64,000 nucleotides of DNA, from the NCBI RefSeq assembly GCF_000252165.1, contig NZ_BAET01000004.1, positions 62,001 to 126,000 of the forward strand, read 5' to 3'. Source of the DNA: Glaciecola punicea ACAM 611 (GTDB lineage: Bacteria; Pseudomonadota; Gammaproteobacteria; Enterobacterales; Alteromonadaceae). A model generated the notes under the pieces. The model ran no database searches. It saw only the letters and a program-made list of their open reading frames with translations, and was not told the origin of the DNA. The position numbers were made by a program, and so were the translations under genes. This document shows, one piece after another, positions 46,435-56,354 of this stretch. Positions within the stretch are counted from its first letter, which is position 1. Each line of letters starts with the position of its first letter.

Positions 46435-48231
46435 ATGCAACTCAAAAATATTCGTAACTTCAGTATTATCGCACATATTGATCACGGAAAATCGACACTG
46501 TCTGATCGTCTTATACAAGAATGTGGCGGCCTTACTATTCGCGAAATGAAAGGGCAGGTACTCGACTCGATGGACATTGAGCGCGAACGCGGCATTACCA
46601 TAAAAGCGCAAAGCGTTACCTTGTTTTACAACGCCAAAGACGGCGAAAAATATCAGCTCAATTTTATTGACACCCCTGGTCACGTGGATTTTAGCTACGA
46701 AGTATCGCGCTCATTAGCCGCCTGCGAAGGTGCTTTATTGGTGGTTGACGCCGGGCAAGGCGTCGAAGCGCAAACGCTAGCTAACTGTTACACCGCGCTC
46801 GACCTGAATGTGGAAGTGGTGCCTATTTTAAATAAAATAGATTTGCCCCAAGCCGAACCCGATCGCGTCGCCGAAGAAATAGAAGATATAGTCGGTATAG
46901 ACGCCATAGATGCTGTTCGATGCTCGGCAAAAACCGGCGAGGGCATTATTGACGTACTCGAAGTTATTATAAACAAAATACCGCCGCCGGTGGGCAATAA
47001 AGACGCACCGCTTGAGGCTCTCATTGTAGATTCGTGGTTTGACAATTACCAAGGCGTTGTATCACTTGTGCGTATTGTTAATGGCGAATTAAACGCTAAA
47101 GATAAAATTAAAATTATGTCGACCGGTGTTGTGCATCAGGCAGATAAAATTGGTGTGTTCACCCCTAAACAAACCGAAACGACTATATTAAGAACTGGTG
47201 AAGTTGGTTTCGTTATTGCCGGTATAAAAGAAATTAACGGAGCTCCCGTGGGCGACACCATCACCTTAGCCAGAAATCCGTGTGAAAAAGCACTGCCGGG
47301 TTTTAAAAAGATAAAGCCACAGGTATATGCCGGTTTATTCCCGGTAAGCTCCGACGACTATGAAGACTTTCGTGACGCGCTCGCTAAGCTAAGCTTAAAC
47401 GATTCGTCGTTATTTTATGAGCCAGAAAGCTCAACAGCCTTAGGCTTTGGTTTTCGTATTGGCTTTTTAGGCATGTTGCATATGGAAATTATTCAGCAAC
47501 GTTTGGAGCGTGAATACGATCTTGATCTGATTACTACCGCGCCAACGGTAGTGTATGAAGTAAAAACCACGCAGGGCGAGGTTTATAAAGTAGACAGCCC
47601 GTCAAAACTGCCCTCAGTTAACGACATAGAGGAAATTCGCGAACCCATCGTTACTGCCCATATACTAGTGCCGCAAGAATACTTAGGCAATGTTATTACC
47701 TTGTGCATAGAAAAACGTGGCATGCAAACCGCCATGGTCTATCACGGTAAACAGGTAGCGCTTACCTACGACTTACCCATGGCCGAAGTGGTGCTGGACT
47801 TTTTCGATAGGCTAAAGTCGACCAGCCGCGGCTTCGCATCACTTGACTACAACTTTACTCGCTTTCAAGAAGCCGATATGTGTCGTTTAGATATTTTAAT
47901 TAACGGCGAGCGCGTGGACGCCTTAGCCATTATCACACACAAAAACAATGCCCCCTATCGCGGACGCTTGCTGGTTGAAAAACTACGCGAGCTTATTCCA
48001 AGGCAAATGTTTGATATTGCCATCCAGGCCGCTATTGGCAACCATATTATTGCGCGCAGTACTGTTAAACAGTTGCGTAAAAACGTAATCGCAAAATGTT
48101 ACGGCGGTGATATTAGTCGTAAGAAGAAACTTTTACAGAAGCAAAAAGACGGCAAAAAGCGCATGAAGCAGGTGGGTAATGTAGAGCTGCCGCAAGATGC
48201 ATTCTTAGCAATTCTTAAGGTAGATAATTAA
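46435..48231 (+). CDS. lepA: Elongation factor 4 (LepA)
   Basis: 598 aa translational GTPase that back-translocates or aids ribosome biogenesis. G1 AHIDHGKST at residues 14-22, G2/G3 with RGITIKAQ and DTPGHVDF, G4 NKID and the LepA-specific C-terminal domain with [18 protein letters not shown]. The gene overlaps lepB by 1 bp (TAATG), the conserved lepA-lepB pairing. Confidence 0.98.
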   Translation: MQLKNIRNFSIIAHIDHGKSTLSDRLIQECGGLTIREMKGQVLDSMDIERERGITIKAQSVTLFYNAKDGEKYQLNFIDTPGHVDFSYEVSRSLAACEGALLVVDAGQGVEAQTLANCYTALDLNVEVVPILNKIDLPQAEPDRVAEEIEDIVGIDAIDAVRCSAKTGEGIIDVLEVIINKIPPPVGNKDAPLEALIVDSWFDNYQGVVSLVRIVNGELNAKDKIKIMSTGVVHQADKIGVFTPKQTETTILRTGEVGFVIAGIKEINGAPVGDTITLARNPCEKALPGFKKIKPQVYAGLFPVSSDDYEDFRDALAKLSLNDSSLFYEPESSTALGFGFRIGFLGMLHMEIIQQRLEREYDLDLITTAPTVVYEVKTTQGEVYKVDSPSKLPSVNDIEEIREPIVTAHILVPQEYLGNVITLCIEKRGMQTAMVYHGKQVALTYDLPMAEVVLDFFDRLKSTSRGFASLDYNFTRFQEADMCRLDILINGERVDALAIITHKNNAPYRGRLLVEKLRELIPRQMFDIAIQAAIGNHIIARSTVKQLRKNVIAKCYGGDISRKKKLLQKQKDGKKRMKQVGNVELPQDAFLAILKVDN

Positions 48232-49091
48232 TGGCCACTTACTTCTCCATTCTTTTAGTTGGCGCCAGCCTTATAACCGGCCTGGTATGGCTGGTATACG
48301 CGCTAGCCTTCGCCCCCAAAAAAGTTGCCGTTGGCAATGCAGACATTGCTAATGCAGCAAGCGGAAGTGGCGACATGCCTGCGGTGGTTGATTTTTGCAA
48401 GCAGATGTTTCCCATATTTTTTGGCGTCATGATTTTTCGTTCTTTTATCTACGAACCTTTTCAAATACCGTCAGGTTCTATGTTTCCAACCTTGCTGGTG
48501 GGTGATTTTTTACTGGTTGAAAAGTTTGCATATAGCCTAAGGGACCCCGTAGCGCGCAAGGAAATTATTAAAACAGGTGAGGTAAAGCGCGGCGACGTCA
48601 TCGTGTTTAAATATCCTCTAGATGAACGAATAGACTACATTAAGCGCGTAATCGGGCTGCCGGGGGAAACTGTTCACTATCGTGGTAAGCAGGTGTTTAT
48701 TGAACCGGTGTGTGAAACAGGGCAGGTGTGCTCGCCGCAAGTGCCAGTATCATTAAGATCGCAGGGCTTGAGCAATGTGCAAGAGCACGGTGATGTCCTA
48801 TCCATGTTTACCGAAACGATTGGCGATGTGAAGCATCAAATTTTACGAAACCCTAGGATTATGAGCCCCGCCAGTACACATATTATTCCACAAGATCACT
48901 ATTTTGTGATGGGTGATAACCGCGACAACTCGGCTGACAGTCGTCGCTGGGGGTTTGTGCCGCAAGAGAACATTGTCGGCAAAGCCGTTTTCATATGGGT
49001 CAGTTTTGAGTTTGAACGCAGCGAAGATGACTTTTTACCTACGTTTGTGCCAACCGGTGTGCGCTTCAGCCGAATTGGCGGTATTAATTAA
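48231..49091 (+). CDS. lepB: Signal peptidase I
   Basis: 286 aa inner-membrane protease removing signal peptides of exported proteins. Two N-terminal membrane helices (about 4-28 and 60-78). The catalytic Ser83 is in PSGSMFPTLL and Lys138 in DYIKRVIGLPGE. Box E GDNRDNSADSRRWG is present. Co-transcribed with lepA and followed by rnc. Confidence 0.97.
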   Translation: MATYFSILLVGASLITGLVWLVYALAFAPKKVAVGNADIANAASGSGDMPAVVDFCKQMFPIFFGVMIFRSFIYEPFQIPSGSMFPTLLVGDFLLVEKFAYSLRDPVARKEIIKTGEVKRGDVIVFKYPLDERIDYIKRVIGLPGETVHYRGKQVFIEPVCETGQVCSPQVPVSLRSQGLSNVQEHGDVLSMFTETIGDVKHQILRNPRIMSPASTHIIPQDHYFVMGDNRDNSADSRRWGFVPQENIVGKAVFIWVSFEFERSEDDFLPTFVPTGVRFSRIGGIN

Positions 49092-49140
49092 CATGGATAT
49101 GTTGAGTTTGTTAAGCCCAATTGGATAGGTGAAATAAGTC

Positions 49141-49815
49141 GTGATAGATCCCTATATTAAGTTGCTAGCACAGCTTCATTACACCTTCAGTAATGTATCG
49201 CTACTGCAGCAAGCTCTTACGCATCGTAGTGCCGCGCGCAAACATAACGAGCGACTAGAGTTTTTAGGCGACGCCGTGTTAGGCCTTGTGATTGCCCAGC
49301 GGGTGTATGAAAAATTTCCAAATCTGCCGGAGGGCAAGCTCACCCGCATGCGCTCAAATCTGGTTAAGGGCGAAACCCTAGCCAAAGTCGCCAGAGAATT
49401 GTCTTTGGGTGAGCTTATGAAACTGGGGCCTGGCGAAATGAAAAGCGGCGGTCGCAGACGAGATTCAATTTTAGCAGATGCGGTAGAGGCCATTCTTGGC
49501 GCCATTTATGTTGAGTCTGGAATAGACGCTGTAGCGCTTACCATAAACACGCTGTTTGAAAAAAGAATTAAAGCGCTCGACCCAGACGAGCAGATAAAAG
49601 ACAACAAAACGCAGCTGCAAGAATACCTGCAGAGCCGCCAGTTAGATTTGCCCGATTATAAAGTGACAGACATAAAGGGCAAGGATCATGCGCAAATGTT
49701 TACTGTCAAATGTAATGTACATGCCTTAAAAATCCATAAAACGGGCGCTGGCAAGAGCCGCCGTATTGCCGAGCAAGAAGCAGCCAAAAAAATTTTAGAG
49801 GCCTTACCATTATGA
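49141..49815 (+). CDS. rnc: Ribonuclease III
   Basis: 224 aa double-strand RNA endonuclease processing rRNA precursors. The signature [14 protein letters not shown] is near residue 35-48 and the second catalytic region [14 protein letters not shown] follows. The C-terminal dsRNA-binding domain has [10 protein letters not shown] and [17 protein letters not shown]. Start GTG at 49141. It overlaps era by 4 bp (ATGA), as in other gammaproteobacteria. Confidence 0.97.
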   Translation: MIDPYIKLLAQLHYTFSNVSLLQQALTHRSAARKHNERLEFLGDAVLGLVIAQRVYEKFPNLPEGKLTRMRSNLVKGETLAKVARELSLGELMKLGPGEMKSGGRRRDSILADAVEAILGAIYVESGIDAVALTINTLFEKRIKALDPDEQIKDNKTQLQEYLQSRQLDLPDYKVTDIKGKDHAQMFTVKCNVHALKIHKTGAGKSRRIAEQEAAKKILEALPL

Positions 49816-50717
49816 CTGAAACGTACTGTGGAATGATTGCCATTGTTGGCCGCCCCAATGTGGGTAAGTCAACGATATTGAACCGCATTTTAGGGCAAAA
49901 AGTGAGTATCACCTCGCGTAAGCCCCAAACCACTCGCCACCGTATTATGGGCATAGACACCCTCGATAATAGGCAAGCTATATACGTAGACACCCCAGGC
50001 CTTCACGCTGATGAGAAAAAAGCGATAAACAAATTGATGAATAAGGCCGCGTCAAGCTCCTTAAGCGAGGTATCGATGGTGTTATTCGTAATAGAAGGCA
50101 CTCGCTGGACCGATGATGACGAGCTTGTGTTGAACAAAATTAAGCAGTCGGGTTTACCCTGTTGGTTAGTCGTGAATAAGATAGATATGGTGCCTGAGCA
50201 CGGCAAACTATTTGACACCCTAAAAGAATTGAATAAAAAGCATGATTTTACCCACCTCTTGCCAGTGTCTGCAAAGCAGGGCAAACAAATAGATAACCTG
50301 CGCAAGTTAATTTTTGAGCAACTGCCTTTAAGTGAGTTTTATTACCCTCAAGACTACGTAACCGATCGCTCAAGCCGATTCATGGCTGCTGAAATTATTC
50401 GTGAAAAGCTAATGCGTTTCACTGGCGATGAACTGCCTTACGCGGTAACGGTAGAAATTGAGCAGTTTTCGTTAACCCCTAAAGGTGTTTACCATATTCA
50501 CGGCCTTATATTGGTTGATCGCGCTTCGCAAAAGCCTATGATTATAGGCAAGCAAGGGTCGCATTTAAAAACCATGGGCGCTGAAGCGCGAAAAGACATG
50601 GAAGTCTTGTTCGACAATAAGGTGTTTTTAGAACTATGGGTGAAAGTAAAATCGGGCTGGGCTGACGATGACCGAGCACTGCGTTCATTAGGCTATGACG
50701 ATGATTATCGTCCATAA
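49812..50717 (+). CDS. era: GTPase Era
   Basis: 301 aa GTPase in 16S rRNA maturation. G1 [10 protein letters not shown]3 DTPGLH, G4 NKID and a C-terminal KH domain with [21 protein letters not shown]. Coupled to rnc by overlap. The usual next genes recO and pdxJ are not here; pdxH follows after 135 bp. That gap carries a small perfect hairpin TGCAAGT/ACTTGCA (50768-50787). Confidence 0.97.
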   Translation: MTETYCGMIAIVGRPNVGKSTILNRILGQKVSITSRKPQTTRHRIMGIDTLDNRQAIYVDTPGLHADEKKAINKLMNKAASSSLSEVSMVLFVIEGTRWTDDDELVLNKIKQSGLPCWLVVNKIDMVPEHGKLFDTLKELNKKHDFTHLLPVSAKQGKQIDNLRKLIFEQLPLSEFYYPQDYVTDRSSRFMAAEIIREKLMRFTGDELPYAVTVEIEQFSLTPKGVYHIHGLILVDRASQKPMIIGKQGSHLKTMGAEARKDMEVLFDNKVFLELWVKVKSGWADDDRALRSLGYDDDYRP

Positions 50718-50852
50718 GTGGCTGTGCCAAAAGTGTTAAGTTCTAATTTTTTAGTTGGCCGCTAAGATGCAAGTGCGAAAACTTGCAGGTAAACAAACCA
50801 ATCAACAATTAACGGTTGTTAAAGTAACGCTATTTATAAGCGAGATGAATCG

Positions 50853-51494
50853 ATGAAACCATTACAAGATTTTCGAAAAGAATATACCAAGGGCACGCTC
50901 GACACTAACGTGCTTACTAAAAACCCTATGGATTTATTTAACAAATGGCTACAAGACGCCATTGCGGCAGAACTGCCCGACCCAAACGCAATGACTGTAG
51001 CCACGGTTGACGCAAGCGGCCAGCCTAGCCAGCGTATAGTATTGCTCAAAGACGTGAGCGACGAAGGCTTTGTGTTTTACACCAACTTAGGCAGTCGCAA
51101 AGCCAAAGAGTTAAAGCACAACGATAAAATAAGTCTGCACTTCCCATGGTACTTTTTAGAGCGCCAAGTGCGTGTGTGCGGCATAGCACAACCTTTGCCT
51201 CGCTCCACTGTGGCGAAATACTTTTTCTCACGCCCCAAATCGAGCCAGCTAGGCGCGTGGGCAAGCCAGCAAAGTACGCCCATATCGACTCGTCAGTTGT
51301 TAGTCACTCAGTTCATGCAAGTAAAAGAAAAGTTCGCAAAAGGCGAAATTCCACTGCCCGATTTTTGGGGGGGTTACTTAGTCAAACCCAGCCAAATAGA
51401 ATTCTGGCAGGGAGGCGAGCACCGCCTGCACGATCGTTTCGAATATAATAAAGCAGAAAATGGCGAGTGGGACAGTACTCGATTAATGCCCTAG
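50853..51494 (+). CDS. pdxH: Pyridoxamine 5'-phosphate oxidase
   Basis: 213 aa FMN enzyme making pyridoxal 5'-phosphate. RIVLLKDVSDEGFVFYTN (FMN contact), SRPKSSQLGAWAS and the C-terminal EFWQGGEHRLHDRF are conserved. Ends two bases before the TatD-type gene, so the two are co-transcribed. Vitamin B6 metabolism here follows era by pdxH rather than by pdxJ. Confidence 0.97.
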   Translation: MKPLQDFRKEYTKGTLDTNVLTKNPMDLFNKWLQDAIAAELPDPNAMTVATVDASGQPSQRIVLLKDVSDEGFVFYTNLGSRKAKELKHNDKISLHFPWYFLERQVRVCGIAQPLPRSTVAKYFFSRPKSSQLGAWASQQSTPISTRQLLVTQFMQVKEKFAKGEIPLPDFWGGYLVKPSQIEFWQGGEHRLHDRFEYNKAENGEWDSTRLMP

Positions 51495-51496
51495 GC

Positions 51497-52267
51497 ATGA
51501 TCGACAGCCACTGCCATTTTGACCTTGCGGTATTTGAGAATAAGCGCAAGCAAATACTGAACAAGGCCCTGCAACTGGGCCTTAAAAAGCTGTTAGTGCC
51601 GGGCTTAAGTCTTGACCAGTTTGCGACCCTTTTAGAATTAAAACATCGGTATCCGCTTATTGATATCGCTTTAGGTTGTCATCCGTGTTTTTTAAGCGTT
51701 TTGCCAGAACCTGAATTAAAAAGGCAAATGATGCGCATGGCCGATTTGGCTAGCCAGCATAAAACGACAATAGTCGCCATTGGTGAATGCGGGGTAGACG
51801 GTTCACTGAGCATACCCATGGAATATCAAGAAAAAGTGCTGCGGGAGCAAATACGCATTGCAAAAGTGATTAAAAAACCATTAATACTGCACCATAGGCA
51901 GTCGCACAACGAGCTTATTCGCATACTTAAACAAGAGAAGTTTGACGTTGGTGGGGTGGTGCATGCCTTTAGCGGCAGCTATCAAACAGCGCAGACTTAT
52001 ATAGCCTTAGGTTTGGCCCTTGGCGTAGGCGGTACTATAACGTATGAGCGGGCCGTTAAAACAAGGCGCACAATTAAGGCAGTTGATATGGCGCATATTG
52101 TGTTAGAAACCGACGCGCCTGACATGCCAGTATATGGTTTTCAAGGTGAGCCTAATACGCCCGAAAGACTACCTTTAATTGCGCAAGCTTTAGCAAAATT
52201 AAAGGGTATATCAGTAAACGAGGTAGTGCAGCAAAGTACTGCTAACTATCACCGTATATTTACATAG
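51497..52267 (+). CDS. TatD family metal-dependent hydrolase
   Basis: 256 aa from ATG 51497, which directly gives MIDSHCHFD, the metal-binding DSHxH start of the TatD family; an upstream TTG inside pdxH is ignored. Other metal residues: GECGVDG (Glu), LILHHRQ (His), VVHAFSGS (His) and LETDAPDMP (Asp). TIM-barrel DNase-like enzyme with one or two metals, cytosolic. It resembles the YjjV branch more than TatD itself, but the assignment is not firm. Probably in one transcript with pdxH. Confidence 0.88.
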   Translation: MIDSHCHFDLAVFENKRKQILNKALQLGLKKLLVPGLSLDQFATLLELKHRYPLIDIALGCHPCFLSVLPEPELKRQMMRMADLASQHKTTIVAIGECGVDGSLSIPMEYQEKVLREQIRIAKVIKKPLILHHRQSHNELIRILKQEKFDVGGVVHAFSGSYQTAQTYIALGLALGVGGTITYERAVKTRRTIKAVDMAHIVLETDAPDMPVYGFQGEPNTPERLPLIAQALAKLKGISVNEVVQQSTANYHRIFT

Positions 52268-52305
52268 ATTACCAAACCAGCTAAAACCACAGCAATCAAG
52301 GGTCA

Positions 52306-52899
52306 CTACACCAAATTGTCTTCGGTTGCCGCTTTGCGATAGCTTTGACGGGTTTTATAAAACAACCTTGTGGCTAACGCAGCGGCCACAATGCTCAATA
52401 CAATCATAAGTATACTCTGCGAAAGCTGGTTTTTGTTAAAAATTCGATGATGCTCGGTAATGGCCTGCTTGTCTAATAGCAGCTTAATGTAGCCAATAAG
52501 GTTGCCTTCAAACACAATGTCTTCGACAAATACAAGAGGCTTTACTGCATTTTCTTTGACCATGTCTACCACCGAAAAATTATCTTCTTCCTGAGCGTAG
52601 CGCACGCCTAGTTCGTCAAATAAAACGGCGCCTTTTACAAACATGCCTTGGTTAATAACCGCCACATACTGCATCAGCATTTCTTCGTCATCTTTAGCTA
52701 AGGGCGCGGCAATAAGCTTAGCGGCCTGCAGGGTGAGGCTGCGCCCAAGTTGTTCAGACTCAACTTGATACCACTTGGCGGCGTTTTGTGAATGCATGTA
52801 ATATAAATTAACGCCAATGATCACGCAGAGTATAAGCAAAATAAGGCTAGATATACGTTTGAATATTGAATAATTGTGGCTTTTACGATGGATGTTCAT
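52306..52899 (-). CDS. ytjB: AhpA/YtjB family membrane protein
   Basis: 197 aa. Membrane helices at about residues 15-32 and 160-178 flank a periplasmic region containing a VKGAVLFDELGVRYA block, like the extracellular part of sensors, but no cytosolic signalling domain. Length, topology and divergence from serB match E. coli YtjB (Smp), the protein encoded beside serB. Function unknown. Confidence 0.82.
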   Translation of the reverse strand: MNIHRKSHNYSIFKRISSLILLILCVIIGVNLYYMHSQNAAKWYQVESEQLGRSLTLQAAKLIAAPLAKDDEEMLMQYVAVINQGMFVKGAVLFDELGVRYAQEEDNFSVVDMVKENAVKPLVFVEDIVFEGNLIGYIKLLLDKQAITEHHRIFNKNQLSQSILMIVLSIVAAALATRLFYKTRQSYRKAATEDNLV

Positions 52900-53323
52900 G
52901 GCGCTTAATCTTTGCTTTTATACAGTTATAACGACCTTAGTTGAAAACGCATTAATTGCCAAGATTTGTTTTTTGAGAACTTCTGTTAAGGATGAGGTTT
53001 GCCTGAGACGATTGCTAAGCTTGCAGTGGTGTTTCGCTAAAAGCAGCCGAAACCTGCTATGGTTAACGTCGTTTTAGAACAGTTTTTAAAGAGGCTATGG
53101 TGAAAAAAGTGGGTTATAAACGCTTTTTTTCAAAGTCTCAGCCTGACCTGTTGATAGATATGCTGCAGGAGCGCATGCGCGAGGTGCTCAAATTGACTTT
53201 ATAAATGTGTGGGCTTCACGTATTATTTGCTTATCCAAGCGCTGCCTTTGACTATTTTATAATTGCGTATTAATTAGCAGATGGCTTTAGCACTGAAATA
53301 TTGATTTACAGGAAGCTCACTTA
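52900..53323. other. ytjB-serB divergent intergenic region
   Basis: 424 bp between divergent genes, holding one possible small gene (53097-53204). A perfect TATAAT (53258-53263) precedes serB but lacks a good -35. GGAAGCTC precedes the serB GTG. Confidence 0.4.
53097..53204 (+). CDS. Possible small protein, 35 aa
   Basis: ATG 53097 preceded by AAAGAGG, stop TAA at 53202. The product begins MVKKVGYKRFFSKSQPDLL and continues as a charged amphipathic helix ending in LKLTL. It has a reasonable ribosome binding site and biased composition but no recognised family, and chance cannot be excluded at this length. Confidence 0.3.
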   Translation: MVKKVGYKRFFSKSQPDLLIDMLQERMREVLKLTL

Positions 53324-54523
53324 GTGACCGAAAATATCGCATCATACAAACACGGCTTACCGAGCAACGCACGCTTGGCTATTGCGCACTTACACACTCA
53401 ATTAAACGACGGTAATTATTTAGGCTTAGCCTTAGCACAACATTCTTCATCTGAGGTTCTTCTTCCCCAGCACCTTCAGTTTGAAACAGTTGACAAGTCG
53501 CATTTTAGCGATTACAGCGCGCGGCATAGTCTTCATGCTGCGCCAAATGAAAAGTGCGTAATAGTGGGCCAAGCTATTAATTTAGACCTGCTTAGTCACA
53601 TTATTTGCCAGTATTTTTGCCAGGCTCAGCACCTTGTTATTCAGCAACATTACCTGCACAGTGAATTTGCGCAACAGGCTATTGAACTAACTCTGTATCA
53701 TAATACGGTAGCCGCGAATAACGTGCTTCTTGTGCATAAACCAGATGCTTCCCAGCAACATAGTGCAGCAGCGACATGTGACAGCGGTAAATTGCAAGCG
53801 AATCAGTATAGCCTTCTTAAAGCGAGCGTATTGCTTACCTTAGCAAAAGATTATCGTGTGGATGCTTTTAAAATCTCATCCGTGTCATTGTCGAGGCCGG
53901 GATTGTTAGTTATGGATATGGACTCAACAATTATAGATATGGAGTGCATAGATGAAATAGCGATCTTAGCAGGCGCAGGAGATAAGGTTCGCGAGCTTAC
54001 CGAGCGAGCAATGCTCGGAGAACTCGACTTCAATCAAAGCTTAAATGCGCGTGTTGCTTGTTTGCAGGGTATACACGTTGCAGAACTCGAAAAGTTAAAA
54101 AACAGACTCCCCATTACCCCAGGCTTTGCGCATACCATAGCAATCTTACAAAAGCACGGTTGGATAACGTGCATCGCCTCTGGCGGCTTTACCTATTTCG
54201 CCAACTACATAAAAGACAGCTTTGAGCTGACCCAAGCCACTAGTAACATTCTAGGCATAGAACAAGGCTGCTTAACTGGCAAAATTGAAGGCGATATTGT
54301 GAACGGGGAGATGAAAAAACAGATACTTATTGATACCCTGAATCATTATAGCATAGACCCCCACCAGTCTATCGGCATCGGCGACGGCGCCAACGACCTA
54401 CTGATGATGAGCGCCGCAGCTTTAGGTGTCGCTTACAAAGCCAAACCTAAGGTCCAAGCTGGCGCCGATGCAAACATCGTTTATTGTGGCTTTGAAGGCT
54501 TGCTGTACTGCTTGCAGCCATAG
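53324..54523 (+). CDS. serB: Phosphoserine phosphatase SerB
   Basis: 399 aa HAD-family enzyme for the last step of serine synthesis. HAD motif I is LVMDMDSTIID with nucleophile Asp198 and Asp200. Motif II ASGGFTYFA and motif III/IV GIGDGANDLLMM follow. The N-terminal 190 residues form a regulatory-type extension, longer than in E. coli SerB (322 aa). Start GTG 53324. Gene order serB-radA with divergent ytjB is conserved. Confidence 0.95.
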   Translation: MTENIASYKHGLPSNARLAIAHLHTQLNDGNYLGLALAQHSSSEVLLPQHLQFETVDKSHFSDYSARHSLHAAPNEKCVIVGQAINLDLLSHIICQYFCQAQHLVIQQHYLHSEFAQQAIELTLYHNTVAANNVLLVHKPDASQQHSAAATCDSGKLQANQYSLLKASVLLTLAKDYRVDAFKISSVSLSRPGLLVMDMDSTIIDMECIDEIAILAGAGDKVRELTERAMLGELDFNQSLNARVACLQGIHVAELEKLKNRLPITPGFAHTIAILQKHGWITCIASGGFTYFANYIKDSFELTQATSNILGIEQGCLTGKIEGDIVNGEMKKQILIDTLNHYSIDPHQSIGIGDGANDLLMMSAAALGVAYKAKPKVQAGADANIVYCGFEGLLYCLQP

Positions 54524-54908
54524 CAAATAAAGTTTTTCAGCATTGTTCATTAACTACCGTGCGCAGATCTATTGAGTGAATACTGGGCTTGGCCAAACGT
54601 TTAACTTCCATTTTTACTAAAAGCCGTAGGTTTGACGAAATCGCTTTAGGGCGCCGTTCAAATTCTTTATTGAAATTGGCCTTTTGACCAAGGGTTAAAC
54701 CTTGAATGATTTGTCGATAGGGCGACAAACTTGGCCGCTGGTTAGGTTGTTACTTGATAGTGCTTGCTCTTGTGGAAGTAGTTTATTGTGCTTATTGTTT
54801 GTTTATCGGAACATTGGCTTATAAATAAAGGGAAATTTAAATTTCCTTCTTACGTCTGCCCACCATGTAGTATCATCACCAAATGCTCCCAAAAGGAAAC
54901 AACAAATA
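54524..54908. other. serB-radA intergenic region
   Basis: 385 bp. The left half holds a minus-strand frame (54537-54728) of doubtful status. The right half shows nothing coding. AAAGGAAAC before 54909 is the radA ribosome binding site. No clear promoter or terminator was found. Confidence 0.4.
54537..54728 (-). other. Doubtful 63-codon frame, possible gene remnant
   Basis: Minus-strand frame from TTG 54728 to TGA at 54537. The product has a protein-like basic composition (QKANFNKEFERRP, LLVKMEVKRLAKP) and stays open seven codons further upstream. No ATG, no ribosome binding site and no recognised family. It could be a remnant of a gene or chance. Confidence 0.25.
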
Positions 54909-56303
54909 ATGGCAAAGGTCCCAAAAACTCAATTTGTGTGCACCGATTGCGGGCACAGCACTCCGCGTTGGCAAGGGCAATGTATTTGCGGCAGTTGGAA
55001 TACCATGACCGAAATGCGGGTAAGTGCTGATGCACCCAGTCAGCGCGCAAAGTCAGGTCTTTCGAGCAGCGCGCTAGGCTATGCGGGCAGCCAAGGCGGT
55101 GGTGCTAAAAAGATAGACGATGTGCAGTCTGCTGACGCGCAAAAAAGCCTCACCGGCATAGGCGAGCTTGATCGAGTGCTAAGCGGCGGCGTTACCAAAG
55201 GCTCAGTAAATATTGTGTCGGGCGACCCAGGCGCAGGCAAAACGACTTTGTTAAGTGACTTAGTGGCTAGGATGTCTTTGCGCATGCCCTCGTTATATTG
55301 TACCGCCGAGGAATCGCTATCGCAGTTTAAAAACCGGGTAGACCGGCTGAAACTTGAGTATAACAACGACAATTTGTTTTTGCTCAGCGAAACCAGCGTC
55401 GAAAATATCATTGACGAGCTTGACGCGCAGCAAATTAAATTTGCCGTAATAGACTCTATTCAAGCGGTGGTAACGCAGTCGGCAAACGGCAGCCCTGGCT
55501 CGCCTTCGCAGGTTAAGGCAGCCGCGCAAATACTGACGCAGTATTGCAAACAAAACAACGTCACCATGTTCATTATTGCCCACGTAAATAAGAATAACGA
55601 AATCGCCGGCCCGCAAACTCTTGTACATATAGTTGATGCGCTGTTGCATATAGACACTAATGACGGTCAGATTCGCACGCTGCGTGCGAACAAAAACCGT
55701 TTCGGCGATGTAGACACCGTGGGCATATTTAGAATGTGTGAGCGTGGCATGCTTAGCGTCGACAACCCAAGTGAAATATTTTTGTCAGGCTCAAGTACTA
55801 ACTCTCCCGGCTCTACCATTACCTGTATTCGTAAGGGAAACCGTAATATTTTACTCGAGATTCAATGTTTAACCACAGAAAATGAGGCTGAATATCCCCA
55901 GCGGGTGTGTGTGGGTTTGAATATGAACCGTATCAAAATGCTCACAGGTATATTGCGTAAGCATACTAAAACGAAAATATTTCACGATACTTTTTTTAAT
56001 ATTGTAGGCGGTTTGAAAATTGATGAGTTAGAGACGTGTATCGATCTTGCGTTGGTGGCCGCTTTGTTAAGCAGTTTGAACGACTTCGTTATTCCACGTA
56101 CCAGTTGCATTATGGGCGAGCTCAGCCTAAATGGCGACGTGCGTCCTATTGATAGTGGCGTACCGCGTGTTAAAGAGGCGGCGCAGCATGGGTTTACTGA
56201 AATTTATATTCCGCACAGGAACTATCATAAGTCGATGGAGGGTTTAGGCGCTAAAGTGATGCCCGTAAAAACAATTCATGATCTGATTGCCTTAATAAAT
56301 TAG
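54909..56303 (+). CDS. radA: DNA repair protein RadA, divergent
   Basis: 464 aa RecA-like ATPase promoting branch migration. Order: zinc motif with Cys11, Cys14, Cys25, Cys27; Walker A GDPGAGKTT at 105-113; the RadA-specific KNRFG near 260; and a C-terminal Lon-like domain (GELSLNGDVRPIDSGVPRVKEA). The zinc motif is CxxC-x10-CxC (QCICGSWNT), one residue shorter than the usual CPxCxxWNT. The ATPase core is also more divergent from E. coli RadA than the rest of this window's housekeeping genes are. Placement after serB supports orthology. Confidence 0.9.
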   Translation: MAKVPKTQFVCTDCGHSTPRWQGQCICGSWNTMTEMRVSADAPSQRAKSGLSSSALGYAGSQGGGAKKIDDVQSADAQKSLTGIGELDRVLSGGVTKGSVNIVSGDPGAGKTTLLSDLVARMSLRMPSLYCTAEESLSQFKNRVDRLKLEYNNDNLFLLSETSVENIIDELDAQQIKFAVIDSIQAVVTQSANGSPGSPSQVKAAAQILTQYCKQNNVTMFIIAHVNKNNEIAGPQTLVHIVDALLHIDTNDGQIRTLRANKNRFGDVDTVGIFRMCERGMLSVDNPSEIFLSGSSTNSPGSTITCIRKGNRNILLEIQCLTTENEAEYPQRVCVGLNMNRIKMLTGILRKHTKTKIFHDTFFNIVGGLKIDELETCIDLALVAALLSSLNDFVIPRTSCIMGELSLNGDVRPIDSGVPRVKEAAQHGFTEIYIPHRNYHKSMEGLGAKVMPVKTIHDLIALIN

Positions 56304-56306
56304 CAG

Positions 56307-56344
56307 GCTTTAAAAAACGAGGCAGCAGCTTCGTTTTTTAAAGC
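56307..56344. terminator. Bidirectional terminator between radA and thiolase genes
   Basis: Perfect 14-bp inverted repeat GCTTTAAAAAACGA (56307-56320) / TCGTTTTTTAAAGC (56331-56344), 10-nt loop. The A and T runs inside the arms give a U tract in both directions, fitting the convergent genes. Confidence 0.88.
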
Positions 56345-56354
56345 AACTTAATTA

